Part shown: piece after piece, positions 43,335-50,539 of the stretch | Position numbering within the stretch: the stretch's first letter is position 1 | Layout of the letters: each line of letters opens with the position of its first letter | NCBI GenBank assembly: GCA_947302485.1 | Contig: CAMYVO010000007.1 | Span: forward strand, 1-50,726 | DNA: 50,726 bases | Direction: 5' to 3' | From: an uncultured Clostridium sp. | GTDB taxonomy: Bacteria > Bacillota > Clostridia > TANB77 > CAG-508 | Notes under the pieces: generated by a model | What the model was told of the DNA's origin: nothing | Databases searched by the model: none | The model's input: only the letters and a program-made list of their open reading frames with translations | Program-made: the position numbers and the translations under genes

Positions 43335-44545
43335 AACATATTATAAATTACATTACACAAGATGCTAAAACTACTACTGAATTAATTACGGGAAAAGATT
43401 GCACTTCAGACAATGCTTTAGAAGAAATGCAAACTGTAAAAAATTTATATAATAAAACAACTGGCAGACAATATATTCACTTAGTACAATCTTTCTCCCC
43501 TAATGATAATTTAAGTTTTGAAAAAGCACATGAAATTGGATTACAGCTTGCTAAGCAATACAGAGGTTTCCAGGTACTAGTTGCAACACACACTGACAGA
43601 GAACATATACATAATCACCTAGTAATAAATTCTGTATCTTTTGAAGATGGTAAAAAATTTCAACAAAGTCAAAAAGATATGGAGAAAATAAAAGAATTTT
43701 CAAATAAATTATGTGCTGAAAATGGACTTGCTACTATTGAATTAAAATCCACCTCAAAAGTTAGTAGTAATATAACATTAAAAGAATATCAAGTAGCAAT
43801 GAAAGGTAAAAGTTGGAAAATGAAATTAATAAATGCTATTGATTTTTCAATGGCTAATTCATTAAGTAAAGATGAATTTATATCAAATATGAATAGTCTA
43901 GGCTATCAAGTTACTTGGACTGATACACGAAAGAATATTACTTACACTACTCCAAATGGAATGAAATGTAGAGATAATAAATTATATGATGATAAATATT
44001 TAAAGGAGAATATGCAAAATGAATTTAATAGAAAATTTAAAAGAGAAAAATCAAATACCTCAACAAACACAAATGAAAGCAGAATTTTACACAGTTCAAC
44101 CAGAAACGTGGATAACTCTATTCAAATGGATAGAAGATACGAAAGACAAAATCAAAAATATGGAATACAAAATGGACAAGCAAATATCAATGACAGATAT
44201 TTTGAATACACTCAAGAAGGAACTTACAGAAGCAACAAGAATACATTTGGAAGTTCAGATGATGAAATATCAAGAGGAGTTGAAGGAACTTCAGAAGATA
44301 AAATGGAAAAATATATTCAAAGGAATACCAATAGGTATTGTGATAGGTATTTTAGTAACCGTTCTTTGGATACACTAATCTCTCTTGCCTATTTACTACA
44401 AAATAATCAAGAGAATCAAAATAGACCAAAAAGAATAATTAGAGGTTTTAGAAATTTAAGCAAACGAGCTAGAAAAGAATGGATTTTAAAACATAAAAAT
44501 TCAAGTAGTTTCAATTGGTTCGAAGAAGATGAATGGGAAATGTAA
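43295..44545 (+). CDS. mobA: Mobilization relaxase (MobA/VirD2 family)
   Basis: A 416-residue relaxase that nicks oriT and pilots single-stranded DNA. The N-terminal domain has a candidate catalytic Tyr19 (HIINYITQ) and the HUH metal site H104-I-H106-N-H108 in HTDREHIHNHLVINS. Residues 1-230 form the relaxase domain. The C-terminal half is low-complexity and basic, and its coding DNA also encodes a second protein in the +1 frame (44019-44378). The start codon sits inside mobC. Length is typical of small Gram-positive mobilizable elements. Confidence 0.92.
   Translation: MAIIKFTNSKSTLKHIINYITQDAKTTTELITGKDCTSDNALEEMQTVKNLYNKTTGRQYIHLVQSFSPNDNLSFEKAHEIGLQLAKQYRGFQVLVATHTDREHIHNHLVINSVSFEDGKKFQQSQKDMEKIKEFSNKLCAENGLATIELKSTSKVSSNITLKEYQVAMKGKSWKMKLINAIDFSMANSLSKDEFISNMNSLGYQVTWTDTRKNITYTTPNGMKCRDNKLYDDKYLKENMQNEFNRKFKREKSNTSTNTNESRILHSSTRNVDNSIQMDRRYERQNQKYGIQNGQANINDRYFEYTQEGTYRSNKNTFGSSDDEISRGVEGTSEDKMEKYIQRNTNRYCDRYFSNRSLDTLISLAYLLQNNQENQNRPKRIIRGFRNLSKRARKEWILKHKNSSSFNWFEEDEWEM
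44019..44378 (+). CDS. MobB-like protein nested inside mobA (alternate frame)
   Basis: This 119-residue ORF lies wholly inside the relaxase gene in another frame, with AAGGAG 14 nt before its ATG. The product has a helical, Glu/Lys-rich coiled-coil region (about residues 40-90) and a clean C-terminal membrane segment (IFKGIPIGIVIGILVTVLWIH). Coiled coil plus C-terminal anchor, nested in the relaxase gene, is the known arrangement of MobB/MbeB-type accessory proteins of RSF1010, ColE1 and staphylococcal plasmids. Chance open frames seldom combine a ribosome binding site with such an ordered hydrophobic end. The relaxase frame here encodes a weakly constrained linker, which permits the overlap. 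Confidence 0.68.
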   Translation: MNLIENLKEKNQIPQQTQMKAEFYTVQPETWITLFKWIEDTKDKIKNMEYKMDKQISMTDILNTLKKELTEATRIHLEVQMMKYQEELKELQKIKWKNIFKGIPIGIVIGILVTVLWIH

Positions 44546-44563
44546 AATATTTTCAAAAAAAGT

Positions 44564-44606
44564 TTGACTTTTGTCCGACAATATAGTATTATATATTTGT
44601 CAGACA
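44564..44606 (+). promoter_or_regulatory. Promoter with two TGTCNGACA operators (RHH gene)
   Basis: TTGACT (44564-44569), 17-bp spacer, TATTAT (44587-44592). Palindromes TGTCCGACA (44572-44580, in the spacer) and TGTCAGACA (44598-44606, just after the -10) bracket the -10 box. A third TGTCAGACA lies at 44803-44811, after the small gene. Repressor binding would block polymerase, so autoregulation by the RHH protein is likely. Confidence 0.75.
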
Positions 44607-44622
44607 GAAGTGGAGGTGATTA

Positions 44623-44787
44623 ATGACTGACCGTAAAATGGGACGTCCAACTGATAATCCAAAAAATAATAGAATTACTATAAGATTAGATAATGATACA
44701 TTTCAAATATTAAATAATTATTGTAAAAAACATAATGTTAATTATACTGATGCTATTAGAGATTTTATTAAAAAGTTGGAAAAATAA
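44623..44787 (+). CDS. Ribbon-helix-helix repressor (54 aa)
   Basis: A 54-residue protein beginning MTDRKMGRPTDNPKNNRITI, then RLDNDTFQILNNYCKKHNVNYTDAIRDFIKKLEK. The 'R(I/T)TIRLD' strand followed by two helices is the Arc/CopG ribbon-helix-helix fold. TGGAGGTGAT precedes the ATG. Its promoter holds two TGTCNGACA palindromes and a third stands downstream, before the next gene, so it probably represses itself and tunes the following small protein and integrase genes. Such switches control excision in mobilizable elements. Target identity is inferred from the operators only. Confidence 0.8.
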   Translation: MTDRKMGRPTDNPKNNRITIRLDNDTFQILNNYCKKHNVNYTDAIRDFIKKLEK

Positions 44788-44802
44788 AAAGGAATTAGTA
44801 GC

Positions 44803-44811
44803 TGTCAGACA
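44803..44811. promoter_or_regulatory. Third TGTCAGACA operator
   Basis: Identical to the palindrome at 44598-44606, located after the RHH gene and upstream of the small-protein/integrase pair. It would allow the same repressor to act on those genes. Confidence 0.55.
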
Positions 44812-44845
44812 AACAATTTTACTAACTCCTTAGCCCTACCTTGCA

Positions 44846-44882
44846 GTAGAACCATATTTAGTATATCACATATGGTTTCTAC
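44846..44882. repeat. Inverted repeat before the integrase transcript
   Basis: GTAGAACCATAT (44846-44857) pairs with ATATGGTTTCTAC (44870-44882) apart from one bulged base. It lies 40 bp before the small gene at 44923. No T-tract follows, so it is more likely an operator or leader hairpin than a terminator. Confidence 0.45.
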
Positions 44883-44922
44883 TTACAATGAATTTTTTAA
44901 AATTGGAAGGAGAAACTTTTTT

Positions 44923-45198
44923 ATGAACAATGTTTTTGAAAAAATTTTTAATGATTTTCTATATGAAATCAAATCTAACTATCTTAGCAATTTACTTAAA
45001 GAAAATAATGATTATATTAAATTAACTAATGATATGCACACTTTTTTAGATGATTTAATTGATGAAATACCTGAATTTGATGAAATTCTAGATGATTTTC
45101 TAGATATTTTTTATCAGATTGTAGAAATTGAAAATAGCTTTTTATATCTTCAAGGATATATTGACTGCATAAATTTACTAAAACTTCTTGGTTCTTAA
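44923..45198 (+). CDS. Small acidic mobile-element protein (DUF6809-like)
   Basis: A 91-residue acidic helical protein (MNNVFEKIFNDFLYEI start) ending with 'SFLYLQGYIDCINLLKLL', resembling the C-termini of the small proteins at 104-412 and 50089-50379. The start at 44923 has AAGGAG 9 nt upstream; an open frame runs back to 44872 but lacks a ribosome binding site. The gene ends 16 bp before the integrase start and is probably co-transcribed. The function is unknown. Recurrence next to element functions suggests a role in element control rather than cargo. Confidence 0.7.
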   Translation: MNNVFEKIFNDFLYEIKSNYLSNLLKENNDYIKLTNDMHTFLDDLIDEIPEFDEILDDFLDIFYQIVEIENSFLYLQGYIDCINLLKLLGS

Positions 45199-45214
45199 AT
45201 CAAGGAGGTACCAA

Positions 45215-46501
45215 ATGTCAAAAAGAGGTCAAAATGAAGGCAGTATTAGACAAAGAAAAGATGGTACTTGGGAAGCTAGATATACAATTGGTGTAAAAGA
45301 GAATGGAAAACCTAACAGAAAATCTGTATATGCTAAAACAAGAAAAGAAGTTAAGGACAAACTAAATGCTATTTTGTTATCTCTAAAAAATGGAACTTAT
45401 ACTAATTCAAATAATGTATTATTTATAGACTGGCTTAGCAAGTGGCTTGAAACTTATGCTAAGCCTAATATAAAACTTGCTACATATACAAGCTATGAAA
45501 CATATATACGAGGTCATTTAAAACCTTATTTTCTAAATACAAAATTACAAGCTGTTTCAGCAGAAATGCTACAAAAATTCTTTAATTATAAACAAAATAA
45601 TGGTAGATTAGACAATCGTGAAGGTGGCTTATCTGCTAAAACTTTAAAGAATATATATAACATGCTACATGCCTCTTTCAAACAAGCATATATAAATGGA
45701 TTAGTTCAAACAAATATTGTTGAATCCATAAGAACACCTAAAATTTTTAAAAAGGAAATGCGAGTTCTAACTAGAGAAGAACAAAATAAATTAATTCATG
45801 TTGCAAGAAATTATAGACTTGGCATTGTTGTTATATTAGATTTATTTACAGGAATGAGATTAGGCGAAATCTTAGCTTTAAGATGGTGTGATGTTGATTT
45901 AAAAGGTGAAAGTTTAATTGTAAGAAATAGTATTAAAAGATTATCTACACATGAAAAAACGTCTAAAAATCAAAATAAAACTAAATTAATTTTAGATACT
46001 CCAAAATCTCAGACAAGTTATAGAGAAATACCACTTCTCTCTCCTATTGTTAAAGAATTAAAAGCTCACAAAAGTAAGCAAAATCTTGAAAAGCAATTAG
46101 CAAGTAACTCTTATATAAATAAAGATTTTCTATTTTGCAATACAATTGGAGAACCTTATGATCAGAAAACTTTTTGGAAAGAATATTCTCTAATGTTAGT
46201 AGAAGCTGGTCTAAGAGATAAAAAAGAAAAGCCTATTAGAAATAAAATTAAAAAGAATATAAAATCTAAGCCAAAATCTCATGCTGACAAAGTTCAAGTT
46301 ACATTCCATACTTTAAGACATACTTTTGCTACAAGAGCAATTGAACAAGGGATGGAAATTCCAGTACTTAGTAAAATTTTAGGACATGCTGATATAAGTA
46401 CCACTCTAAATAAATATTGCCATGCTATTCCAGATAGGAAACGTGAAAATATGGAAAAAATTGAGTGTTTATATGATGATAGCCTAGATGGCAAAATCTA
46501 G
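45215..46501 (+). CDS. int: Tyrosine recombinase/integrase
   Basis: A 428-residue Tn916/phage-type integrase that recombines att sites. The N-terminal AP2-like arm-binding domain (residues 1-50, GSIRQRKDGTWEARYTIG) is followed by the SAM-like core-binding domain (65-170) and the catalytic domain, with R215 (TGMRLGEI), H365-x2-R368 (HTLRHTF), H391 (LGHADISTT) and Y401 (NKYCH). All catalytic residues are present. The start at 45215 has AAGGAGG 6 nt upstream; the frame opens 27 nt earlier. The stop codon lies inside its terminator hairpin. Confidence 0.96.
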   Translation: MSKRGQNEGSIRQRKDGTWEARYTIGVKENGKPNRKSVYAKTRKEVKDKLNAILLSLKNGTYTNSNNVLFIDWLSKWLETYAKPNIKLATYTSYETYIRGHLKPYFLNTKLQAVSAEMLQKFFNYKQNNGRLDNREGGLSAKTLKNIYNMLHASFKQAYINGLVQTNIVESIRTPKIFKKEMRVLTREEQNKLIHVARNYRLGIVVILDLFTGMRLGEILALRWCDVDLKGESLIVRNSIKRLSTHEKTSKNQNKTKLILDTPKSQTSYREIPLLSPIVKELKAHKSKQNLEKQLASNSYINKDFLFCNTIGEPYDQKTFWKEYSLMLVEAGLRDKKEKPIRNKIKKNIKSKPKSHADKVQVTFHTLRHTFATRAIEQGMEIPVLSKILGHADISTTLNKYCHAIPDRKRENMEKIECLYDDSLDGKI

Positions 46502-46506
46502 GCTAT
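46479..46506 (+). terminator. Integrase terminator overlapping the stop codon
   Basis: ATAGCCTAGAT (46479-46489) pairs with ATCTAGGCTAT (46496-46506). The integrase TAG (46499-46501) lies in the 3' arm, followed by TATTATTCTAT. It may also end the convergent HD-domain operon. Confidence 0.7.
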
Positions 46507-46533
46507 TATTCTATATCTTATATATCTATTCTT

Positions 46534-47322
46534 TTAATCATTATTTATTTTTTTATCTATATATTTGTTTACAATCTGTCTTATATTTTCCATTCTACCT
46601 TTTGTTTCTTTATCTCTATATACAAATCTATCTATTAACACATTTATATAATCATTTTCTTTTACAATTTTATATGTTACATCAAAATTTAAATCAAATG
46701 TAAATGCTAATATGCATACCCAAAAATCTAATGGAGTAACTCTATCATGAATGTCTACACATCTTTTATTTATTACCGTTTCATATACTTTATCACTCAA
46801 TAAACTATTTTCCATATCTTCTTTTTTACTAACTCTAGTTGGAAATATTGCTTCTATTTTTTCATCTTTCTTCACTCTATAATTATCTAATTTATCAGCA
46901 TCTCTTATTATTTTTGAATGTAATAAAGTTCTTTCATCTAATCCTTCTTTTATCGCTAATCTACTATGATTTTCTATTGCATTTTTTATTATTTCATCAA
47001 ATTGATTATCTTCAATAAAATTTCTTATCATTCCGTTTTCAAATAACATTTTAGAGCCATGTAATGCATGATCATATTTAACACTATTCAATTCTTTAGT
47101 AACTTTTAGTTCTTCAAATCTTCCTATATCATGCAATAATCCAATTAATTCAGCAAGTTCTATATCTTCTTGATTTAATTTCAATTTTTCTGCTATTTCT
47201 TTTGCATTTTTTGCAACATGATATGTATGTACTACTTTTAAGTTAAAACTTACATGCTCTTTATCTTCATATTGATTTAAAAAAACTTTGAAAGCAATTT
47301 TTGCCTTTTCAATGTCAATCAT
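46534..47322 (-). CDS. HD-domain phosphohydrolase
   Basis: A 262-residue metal-dependent hydrolase of the HD superfamily. The metal ligands are H in 'VVHTYHVAKNA', HD in 'LIGLLHDIGRFEEL', the DHALHGS segment and D in 'IIRDADKLDNYR'. The substrate is unknown; relatives hydrolyse nucleotides. The start at 47322 (MIDIEKAK) has GGAGG 10 nt upstream. It is the last gene of a four-gene minus-strand operon (HD, Nudix, GNAT, HD) between the integrase and the right att site. Confidence 0.88.
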   Translation of the reverse strand: MIDIEKAKIAFKVFLNQYEDKEHVSFNLKVVHTYHVAKNAKEIAEKLKLNQEDIELAELIGLLHDIGRFEELKVTKELNSVKYDHALHGSKMLFENGMIRNFIEDNQFDEIIKNAIENHSRLAIKEGLDERTLLHSKIIRDADKLDNYRVKKDEKIEAIFPTRVSKKEDMENSLLSDKVYETVINKRCVDIHDRVTPLDFWVCILAFTFDLNFDVTYKIVKENDYINVLIDRFVYRDKETKGRMENIRQIVNKYIDKKINND

Positions 47323-47356
47323 CCTACATTTCCTCCATTTTAAAATGCATTTCTTT

Positions 47357-47800
47357 TTACCTAACCTTCTCCATTTGATAATGTGTTTCAGTTTCTCCAT
47401 ATACTGTAAAGCCTAAACTCTCGTAAAATTTCTTGGCTGGATTATCTTTAAACACCTGTAATATAGTTCTTATACCTTTTTTATGATTTTCATTTAACTG
47501 TTTTTCAAGAATACCTCTACCTATACCTTTATTTTGATATTCTTTAGTTATGCTTATTTCATTAATAAAAAGATCTCCATCTTCTGTAATATGTATTGCA
47601 TAAACACCTATAGGCTTGTTTTCATACATAATGATTCTTTTATGTGATAAATGTTCGTTTAAATCTTGTTTTAACTTTTGTTTTTGTTCATTATCTTGCC
47701 AACCCCATATTTTATCTACATACCATTTAAAATTCTCTTTCTTTAAATTAAATAGAAAGTCAAAATCTTCAAGTGTACATTTTCTAAAACTATATTCCAT
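47357..47800 (-). CDS. GNAT family N-acetyltransferase
   Basis: A 147-residue acetyltransferase. Motif A is 'INEISITKEYQNKGIGRGILEKQL' with the acetyl-CoA pyrophosphate loop Q-N-K-G-I-G, and motif B is 'NPAKKFYESLGFTVYGETETHYQMEKV'. The start at 47800 (MEYSFRKCTLEDF) has AAGGA 9 nt upstream; an ATG at 47809 overlaps that site. The stop is 34 bp before the HD gene and the Nudix gene ends 12 bp upstream. The substrate is unknown; relatives often modify antibiotics, polyamines or protein N-termini. Confidence 0.9.
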   Translation of the reverse strand: MEYSFRKCTLEDFDFLFNLKKENFKWYVDKIWGWQDNEQKQKLKQDLNEHLSHKRIIMYENKPIGVYAIHITEDGDLFINEISITKEYQNKGIGRGILEKQLNENHKKGIRTILQVFKDNPAKKFYESLGFTVYGETETHYQMEKVR

Positions 47801-47812
47801 ATGTATCATCCT

Positions 47813-48337
47813 TTAATAATTTTCTTTTATATACTTAAATAATTTATTATATTCTTCATCGTGAATTAATAATCCTTCAACTTTATCTGCAACCATCTTT
47901 TCTAAATCTTTATAAAAGACATATTTTACTTCTGAAACTTCTTTATCTTCAAATATATATTGTTCTATAGTATTATTACAATTTAACAAATAAACATATT
48001 GAAATTCATGATTTTTTGGATTCTTTATACTTTTTACTGTTGTTATATACTCTAATTCATTTTCTTTAGCTGTAACTCCTAATTCTTCTTTCAGCTCTCT
48101 TATTGCCCCTTGCGTTACAATTTCTCCTGCCTTTATATGTCCTGCGCTGGAAATATCCCAACAATTAGGATGTGTTTTCTTCGTTGAACTCCTTCTTTGT
48201 ATTAGTAACTCAAATTTATCATTTATAATCCAAACATGTACAGTTCTATGAAAATTTCCATCTTCATGTGCTTTATCCTTATCTTTTACTTGATTTGTTG
48301 GATTATTATTTTCATCAAATATATCTATAAGTTCCAT
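47813..48337 (-). CDS. Nudix hydrolase, IPP-isomerase-like
   Basis: A 174-residue Nudix protein with the isopentenyl-diphosphate-isomerase-like N-terminus 'ELIDIFDENNNPTNQVKDKDKAHEDGNFHRTVHVWIIN' and the Nudix box GHIKAGEIVTQGAIRELKEELGV with intact catalytic glutamates. The C-terminal part has 'SEVKYVFYKDLEKM'. Such proteins are usually housekeeping nucleotide-diphosphate hydrolases of uncertain substrate. It is the second gene of the HD/Nudix/GNAT/HD operon. Confidence 0.9.
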   Translation of the reverse strand: MELIDIFDENNNPTNQVKDKDKAHEDGNFHRTVHVWIINDKFELLIQRRSSTKKTHPNCWDISSAGHIKAGEIVTQGAIRELKEELGVTAKENELEYITTVKSIKNPKNHEFQYVYLLNCNNTIEQYIFEDKEVSEVKYVFYKDLEKMVADKVEGLLIHDEEYNKLFKYIKENY

Positions 48338-48374
48338 TTTTATCCTCCACTATTTCACTCATTTATATTATATC

Positions 48375-49013
48375 TCATTTAACCAATACATTATAATCTC
48401 TTAATTTAGTTATGTACTTTACTATATTTTCATCGTTTATATCATCTGGAACTAAGTTACAATTTTCCATAACTTGTGTTTCTATACCTAAAGCACATTC
48501 TATTAAGTGATTTGCTTTTTCCTCATTAGACCAAACAGATAAAGGTTTATTTTTATATCGTATTTTGGCATCTTCTAATCTTGATTTTAAATCTACTACT
48601 CCATCTGGTGCAACTCTTTGATCACAATAAGCACAAATCTTAATTTCATAAGAATCAGATTTTAAAGTTTCCTCATTTTTTCTTGATCTTTTACCATCTA
48701 ATATTATTAATTCTTTTTTTGACAAACCTTCTACTCGACCTATTTCTAAATTTATTTCATGGTCATTTGTTCCATATTTTTCAAAATACTTTCTTCTTAT
48801 CTTTATAAATTCTTCGTCATTAGAAAAATCTTCTGGTATCTTTACCATATTCCCCATGTCATGTAATAAACAAACTCTTATTATTGCTTCTTTATCTATT
48901 TCTTTACCGTTCCAATTATCCATAATAAGATTACTACAAGCAGCAACTCTCAACATGTGCATCTGTAAATTTTCAGGCAAATGATATTTATTATAAATTT
49001 GAATGATATTCAC
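48375..49013 (-). CDS. HD-domain hydrolase, first gene of cargo operon
   Basis: A 212-residue HD-superfamily protein: H in 'MHMLRVAACSNLI', HD in 'VCLLHDMGNMVKIP', and D in 'ICAYCDQRVAPDGVV'. The arrangement resembles HDIG/YfbR-like nucleotide phosphohydrolases. I prefer the GTG start at 49013 (MNIIQIYNKYHLP), with AAGGAG 7 nt upstream, over a TTG 18 nt earlier that overlaps this ribosome binding site. It heads the four-gene operon. With a second HD gene and a Nudix gene in one transcript, the operon may deal with nucleotides or modified nucleosides. Confidence 0.87.
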   Translation of the reverse strand: MNIIQIYNKYHLPENLQMHMLRVAACSNLIMDNWNGKEIDKEAIIRVCLLHDMGNMVKIPEDFSNDEEFIKIRRKYFEKYGTNDHEINLEIGRVEGLSKKELIILDGKRSRKNEETLKSDSYEIKICAYCDQRVAPDGVVDLKSRLEDAKIRYKNKPLSVWSNEEKANHLIECALGIETQVMENCNLVPDDINDENIVKYITKLRDYNVLVK

Positions 49014-49117
49014 TATATTTCTCCTTACCAAATTAATTCCTTTATTGCTATTAATATATCACAAATTCCTTAATTATTCCATAGTTTACACTTATTTTTA
49101 TTATTTTTCATTGTGGT

Positions 49118-49137
49118 AGGGGTATTTTACTGGGGTA
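49118..49137. repeat. Right integrase arm-type repeat pair
   Basis: AGGGGTA (49118-49124) and TGGGGTA (49131-49137), 13-bp period, within GGTAGGGGTATTT, the same word as at the left end (36121). They lie about 80 bp inside the right att core. Confidence 0.55.
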
Positions 49138-49216
49138 AAGCACAAAAATAAGACTACTTAATATCTTGTAGTCCTACTTATGTCTATATTTCATAATTTA
49201 ATTTTTGTTTGCTTGT

Positions 49217-49229
49217 TTCGGGTTATGAG
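49217..49229. other. Right attachment site (att core)
   Basis: TTCGGGTTATGAG, identical to 35995-36007 and in the same orientation. Joining the left flank (GACC) to the right flank (C) around the core would give an attB matching 18 nt of the initiator tRNA-fMet anticodon arm. Confidence 0.68.
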
Positions 49230-49537
49230 CGAACATCAGTTCTTTTTGTGTGATATTTTATTTTGTTTTAAAATGGTGCAAATTGTTACTATTCTAAGCA
49301 TTAGCTTGTTATATTTTAGTGTATTTTATTTTGCAATATTACCCCTTATTTTCCATTTTTGAAACTTTCGCCACTTTTACGCCACTTTTTTTGTTGGTAA
49401 TAAATGGATTGTTCGGTTATTTTAAAATGCAATTTATTTCTTTGATTTCTGGTCGACCAATGGTATACCAAATGACAACCAAGTGGATACATTTTGGATA
49501 CATCATGTATACAAAAAAAGTAGGTTAATCTACCTAC
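49230..49537. repeat. Non-coding stretch with two further paired direct repeats
   Basis: No credible gene is seen in these 308 bp. CGCCACTTTT occurs at 49369-49378 and 49380-49389, and TGGATACAT at 49484-49492 and 49495-49503, both with an 11-bp period. These look like arm sites for two other integrases. GGTCGACC and TGGTATACCA palindromes lie between them (49451-49470). Confidence 0.45.
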
Positions 49538-49987
49538 TTAAATTGCTGGATATATTCTTTTACATTTATGTTTTTTTCCATATGTATCTATAATATTAAT
49601 ATTAAAATCTCTATTAAGTTCTTTATATTCTATCTGTTCCATATATCGTCTATCTACTGAATAATGAAGATTCATGCTTTCAGTAGGCATCAAAGTTTTA
49701 TTATTATCGTTATTTTTTGATGGTGAAATATGCATTTTTTTATACATAACACTTATTGATTCTATTCCTAATACTTTATATCCACAATTTACAATGTGAA
49801 TTCTTAGATTTTCCTTTTCATTTTCATCTAATAAGAACATAGCATAAATACTAAATTTCTTTTTATTTTGTAATATAGTATTTAAAACAGATATTACTAT
49901 GGCTATAATACTAATTATTATTGTACAACATGATAATATAAAAGACAAAAATCCTTGATTTTGATTACACCAATTTATAAATTCCAT
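49538..49987 (-). CDS. Uncharacterised membrane-anchored protein
   Basis: A 149-residue protein with one strong N-terminal membrane segment (about residues 13-36, FLSFILSCCTIIISIIAIVISVL), followed by a soluble beta-rich domain ('FSIYAMFLLDENEKENLRIHIVNCGYKVLGIESISVMYKKMHI'). Such 'TM plus beta' small proteins are common in mobile elements and are sometimes phage-exclusion or signalling proteins. I do not recognise a family. The gene appears to be a single-gene transcript; the leader contains GGGAGGGAAAAT. Confidence 0.72.
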   Translation of the reverse strand: MEFINWCNQNQGFLSFILSCCTIIISIIAIVISVLNTILQNKKKFSIYAMFLLDENEKENLRIHIVNCGYKVLGIESISVMYKKMHISPSKNNDNNKTLMPTESMNLHYSVDRRYMEQIEYKELNRDFNINIIDTYGKKHKCKRIYPAI

Positions 49988-50088
49988 ATTTTCCCTCCCA
50001 CAGCTATTTTATCATATTTTTTACAAAATTACTTGACTTTTTACGAACTTTAAGTGATTAATAACAACAATTTTTAAGGAGGTAGCTT

Positions 50089-50379
50089 ATGGGAAGTTAT
50101 AGAAAAGTCGGTGATGATATTTTAAAAGAATGGTTGGATTTCAGAGAAGAAGAACTTGGTTCTCTCACTTGCAAAGAAGATAAAGATCATTTTATCTATT
50201 TTGAAGAGATATCAACGGATATTTTAAATAATGTTTCTGGCAATAATATTGAATATGTAAAATCTCAATTAGAAAAGCTAGATGATAATATTATGGACTA
50301 TATGCATTATTGGTTTGAAAAGTATTATAGAAATGGTTTCTGTGATGCTGTAGAATTAATCTCAGGCTGTCTTAAGTGA
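50089..50379 (+). CDS. Small acidic mobile-element protein (DUF6809-like)
   Basis: A 96-residue acidic helical protein (MGSYRKVGDDILKEWLDFRE start) ending 'MDYMHYWFEKYYRNGFCDAVELI', similar to the C-termini of the proteins at 104-412 and 44923-45198. AAGGAGG precedes the ATG. The zinc-ribbon gene follows 4 bp after its stop, so the two form an operon. The function is unknown. Confidence 0.7.
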   Translation: MGSYRKVGDDILKEWLDFREEELGSLTCKEDKDHFIYFEEISTDILNNVSGNNIEYVKSQLEKLDDNIMDYMHYWFEKYYRNGFCDAVELISGCLK

Positions 50380-50383
50380 CTCT

Positions 50384-50539
50384 ATGGATCAATTTAAGAT
50401 ATGTCCTAAATGTAATCAAAAATATACTCAACATTCTGCTATTTCTAGATTTGATAATAAAACCAATATATGTCCAACCTGTGGAATTAAAGAAGCATTA
50501 ATTCAGTTTATTAAGCAACAAAATGCCCCAAGGAATTAA
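50384..50539 (+). CDS. Small zinc-ribbon protein (51 aa)
   Basis: A 51-residue protein beginning MDQFKICPKCNQKYTQHSAI with a second knuckle CPTCGIKEALIQF. The two CxxC knuckles (C7/C10 and C30/C33), 'SRFDNKTNICPTCG' and 'EAL' match a tiny zinc-ribbon family common in phage and ICE accessory regions of Clostridia. It is probably a nucleic-acid or protein-interaction module. It lies 4 bp downstream of the acidic small protein gene and has its own terminator. Confidence 0.78.
   Translation: MDQFKICPKCNQKYTQHSAISRFDNKTNICPTCGIKEALIQFIKQQNAPRN

Larger units (their letters stand above)
35995..49229. mobile_element. Integrative mobilizable element (~13.2 kb)
   Basis: Bounded by a 13-bp direct repeat (TTCGGGTTATGAG), with GGGGTA repeat pairs about 115 bp inside the left end and 80 bp inside the right end. 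It contains integrase, excisionase-like protein, replication ATPase with iterons, MobC, relaxase and a nested MobB-like gene. There is no type IV secretion set or coupling protein, so it would need a helper. Cargo at the left is a nuclease-STAND protein and a DUF6076-like protein; cargo at the right is an HD/GNAT/Nudix/HD operon. If the end assignment is wrong, the minimal element is 40505-46501. Confidence 0.7.

Noticed and set aside
49229-49242. LexA (SOS) box CGAACATCAGTTCT
   Set aside because: Half-sites fit, but the central bases do not match the Gram-positive consensus well and no gene starts downstream in a suitable position.
49180-49528. Two short hydrophobic reading frames on the plus strand
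   Set aside because: They run across the att core and arm-type repeats, lack ribosome binding sites and have the composition of AT-rich non-coding DNA.
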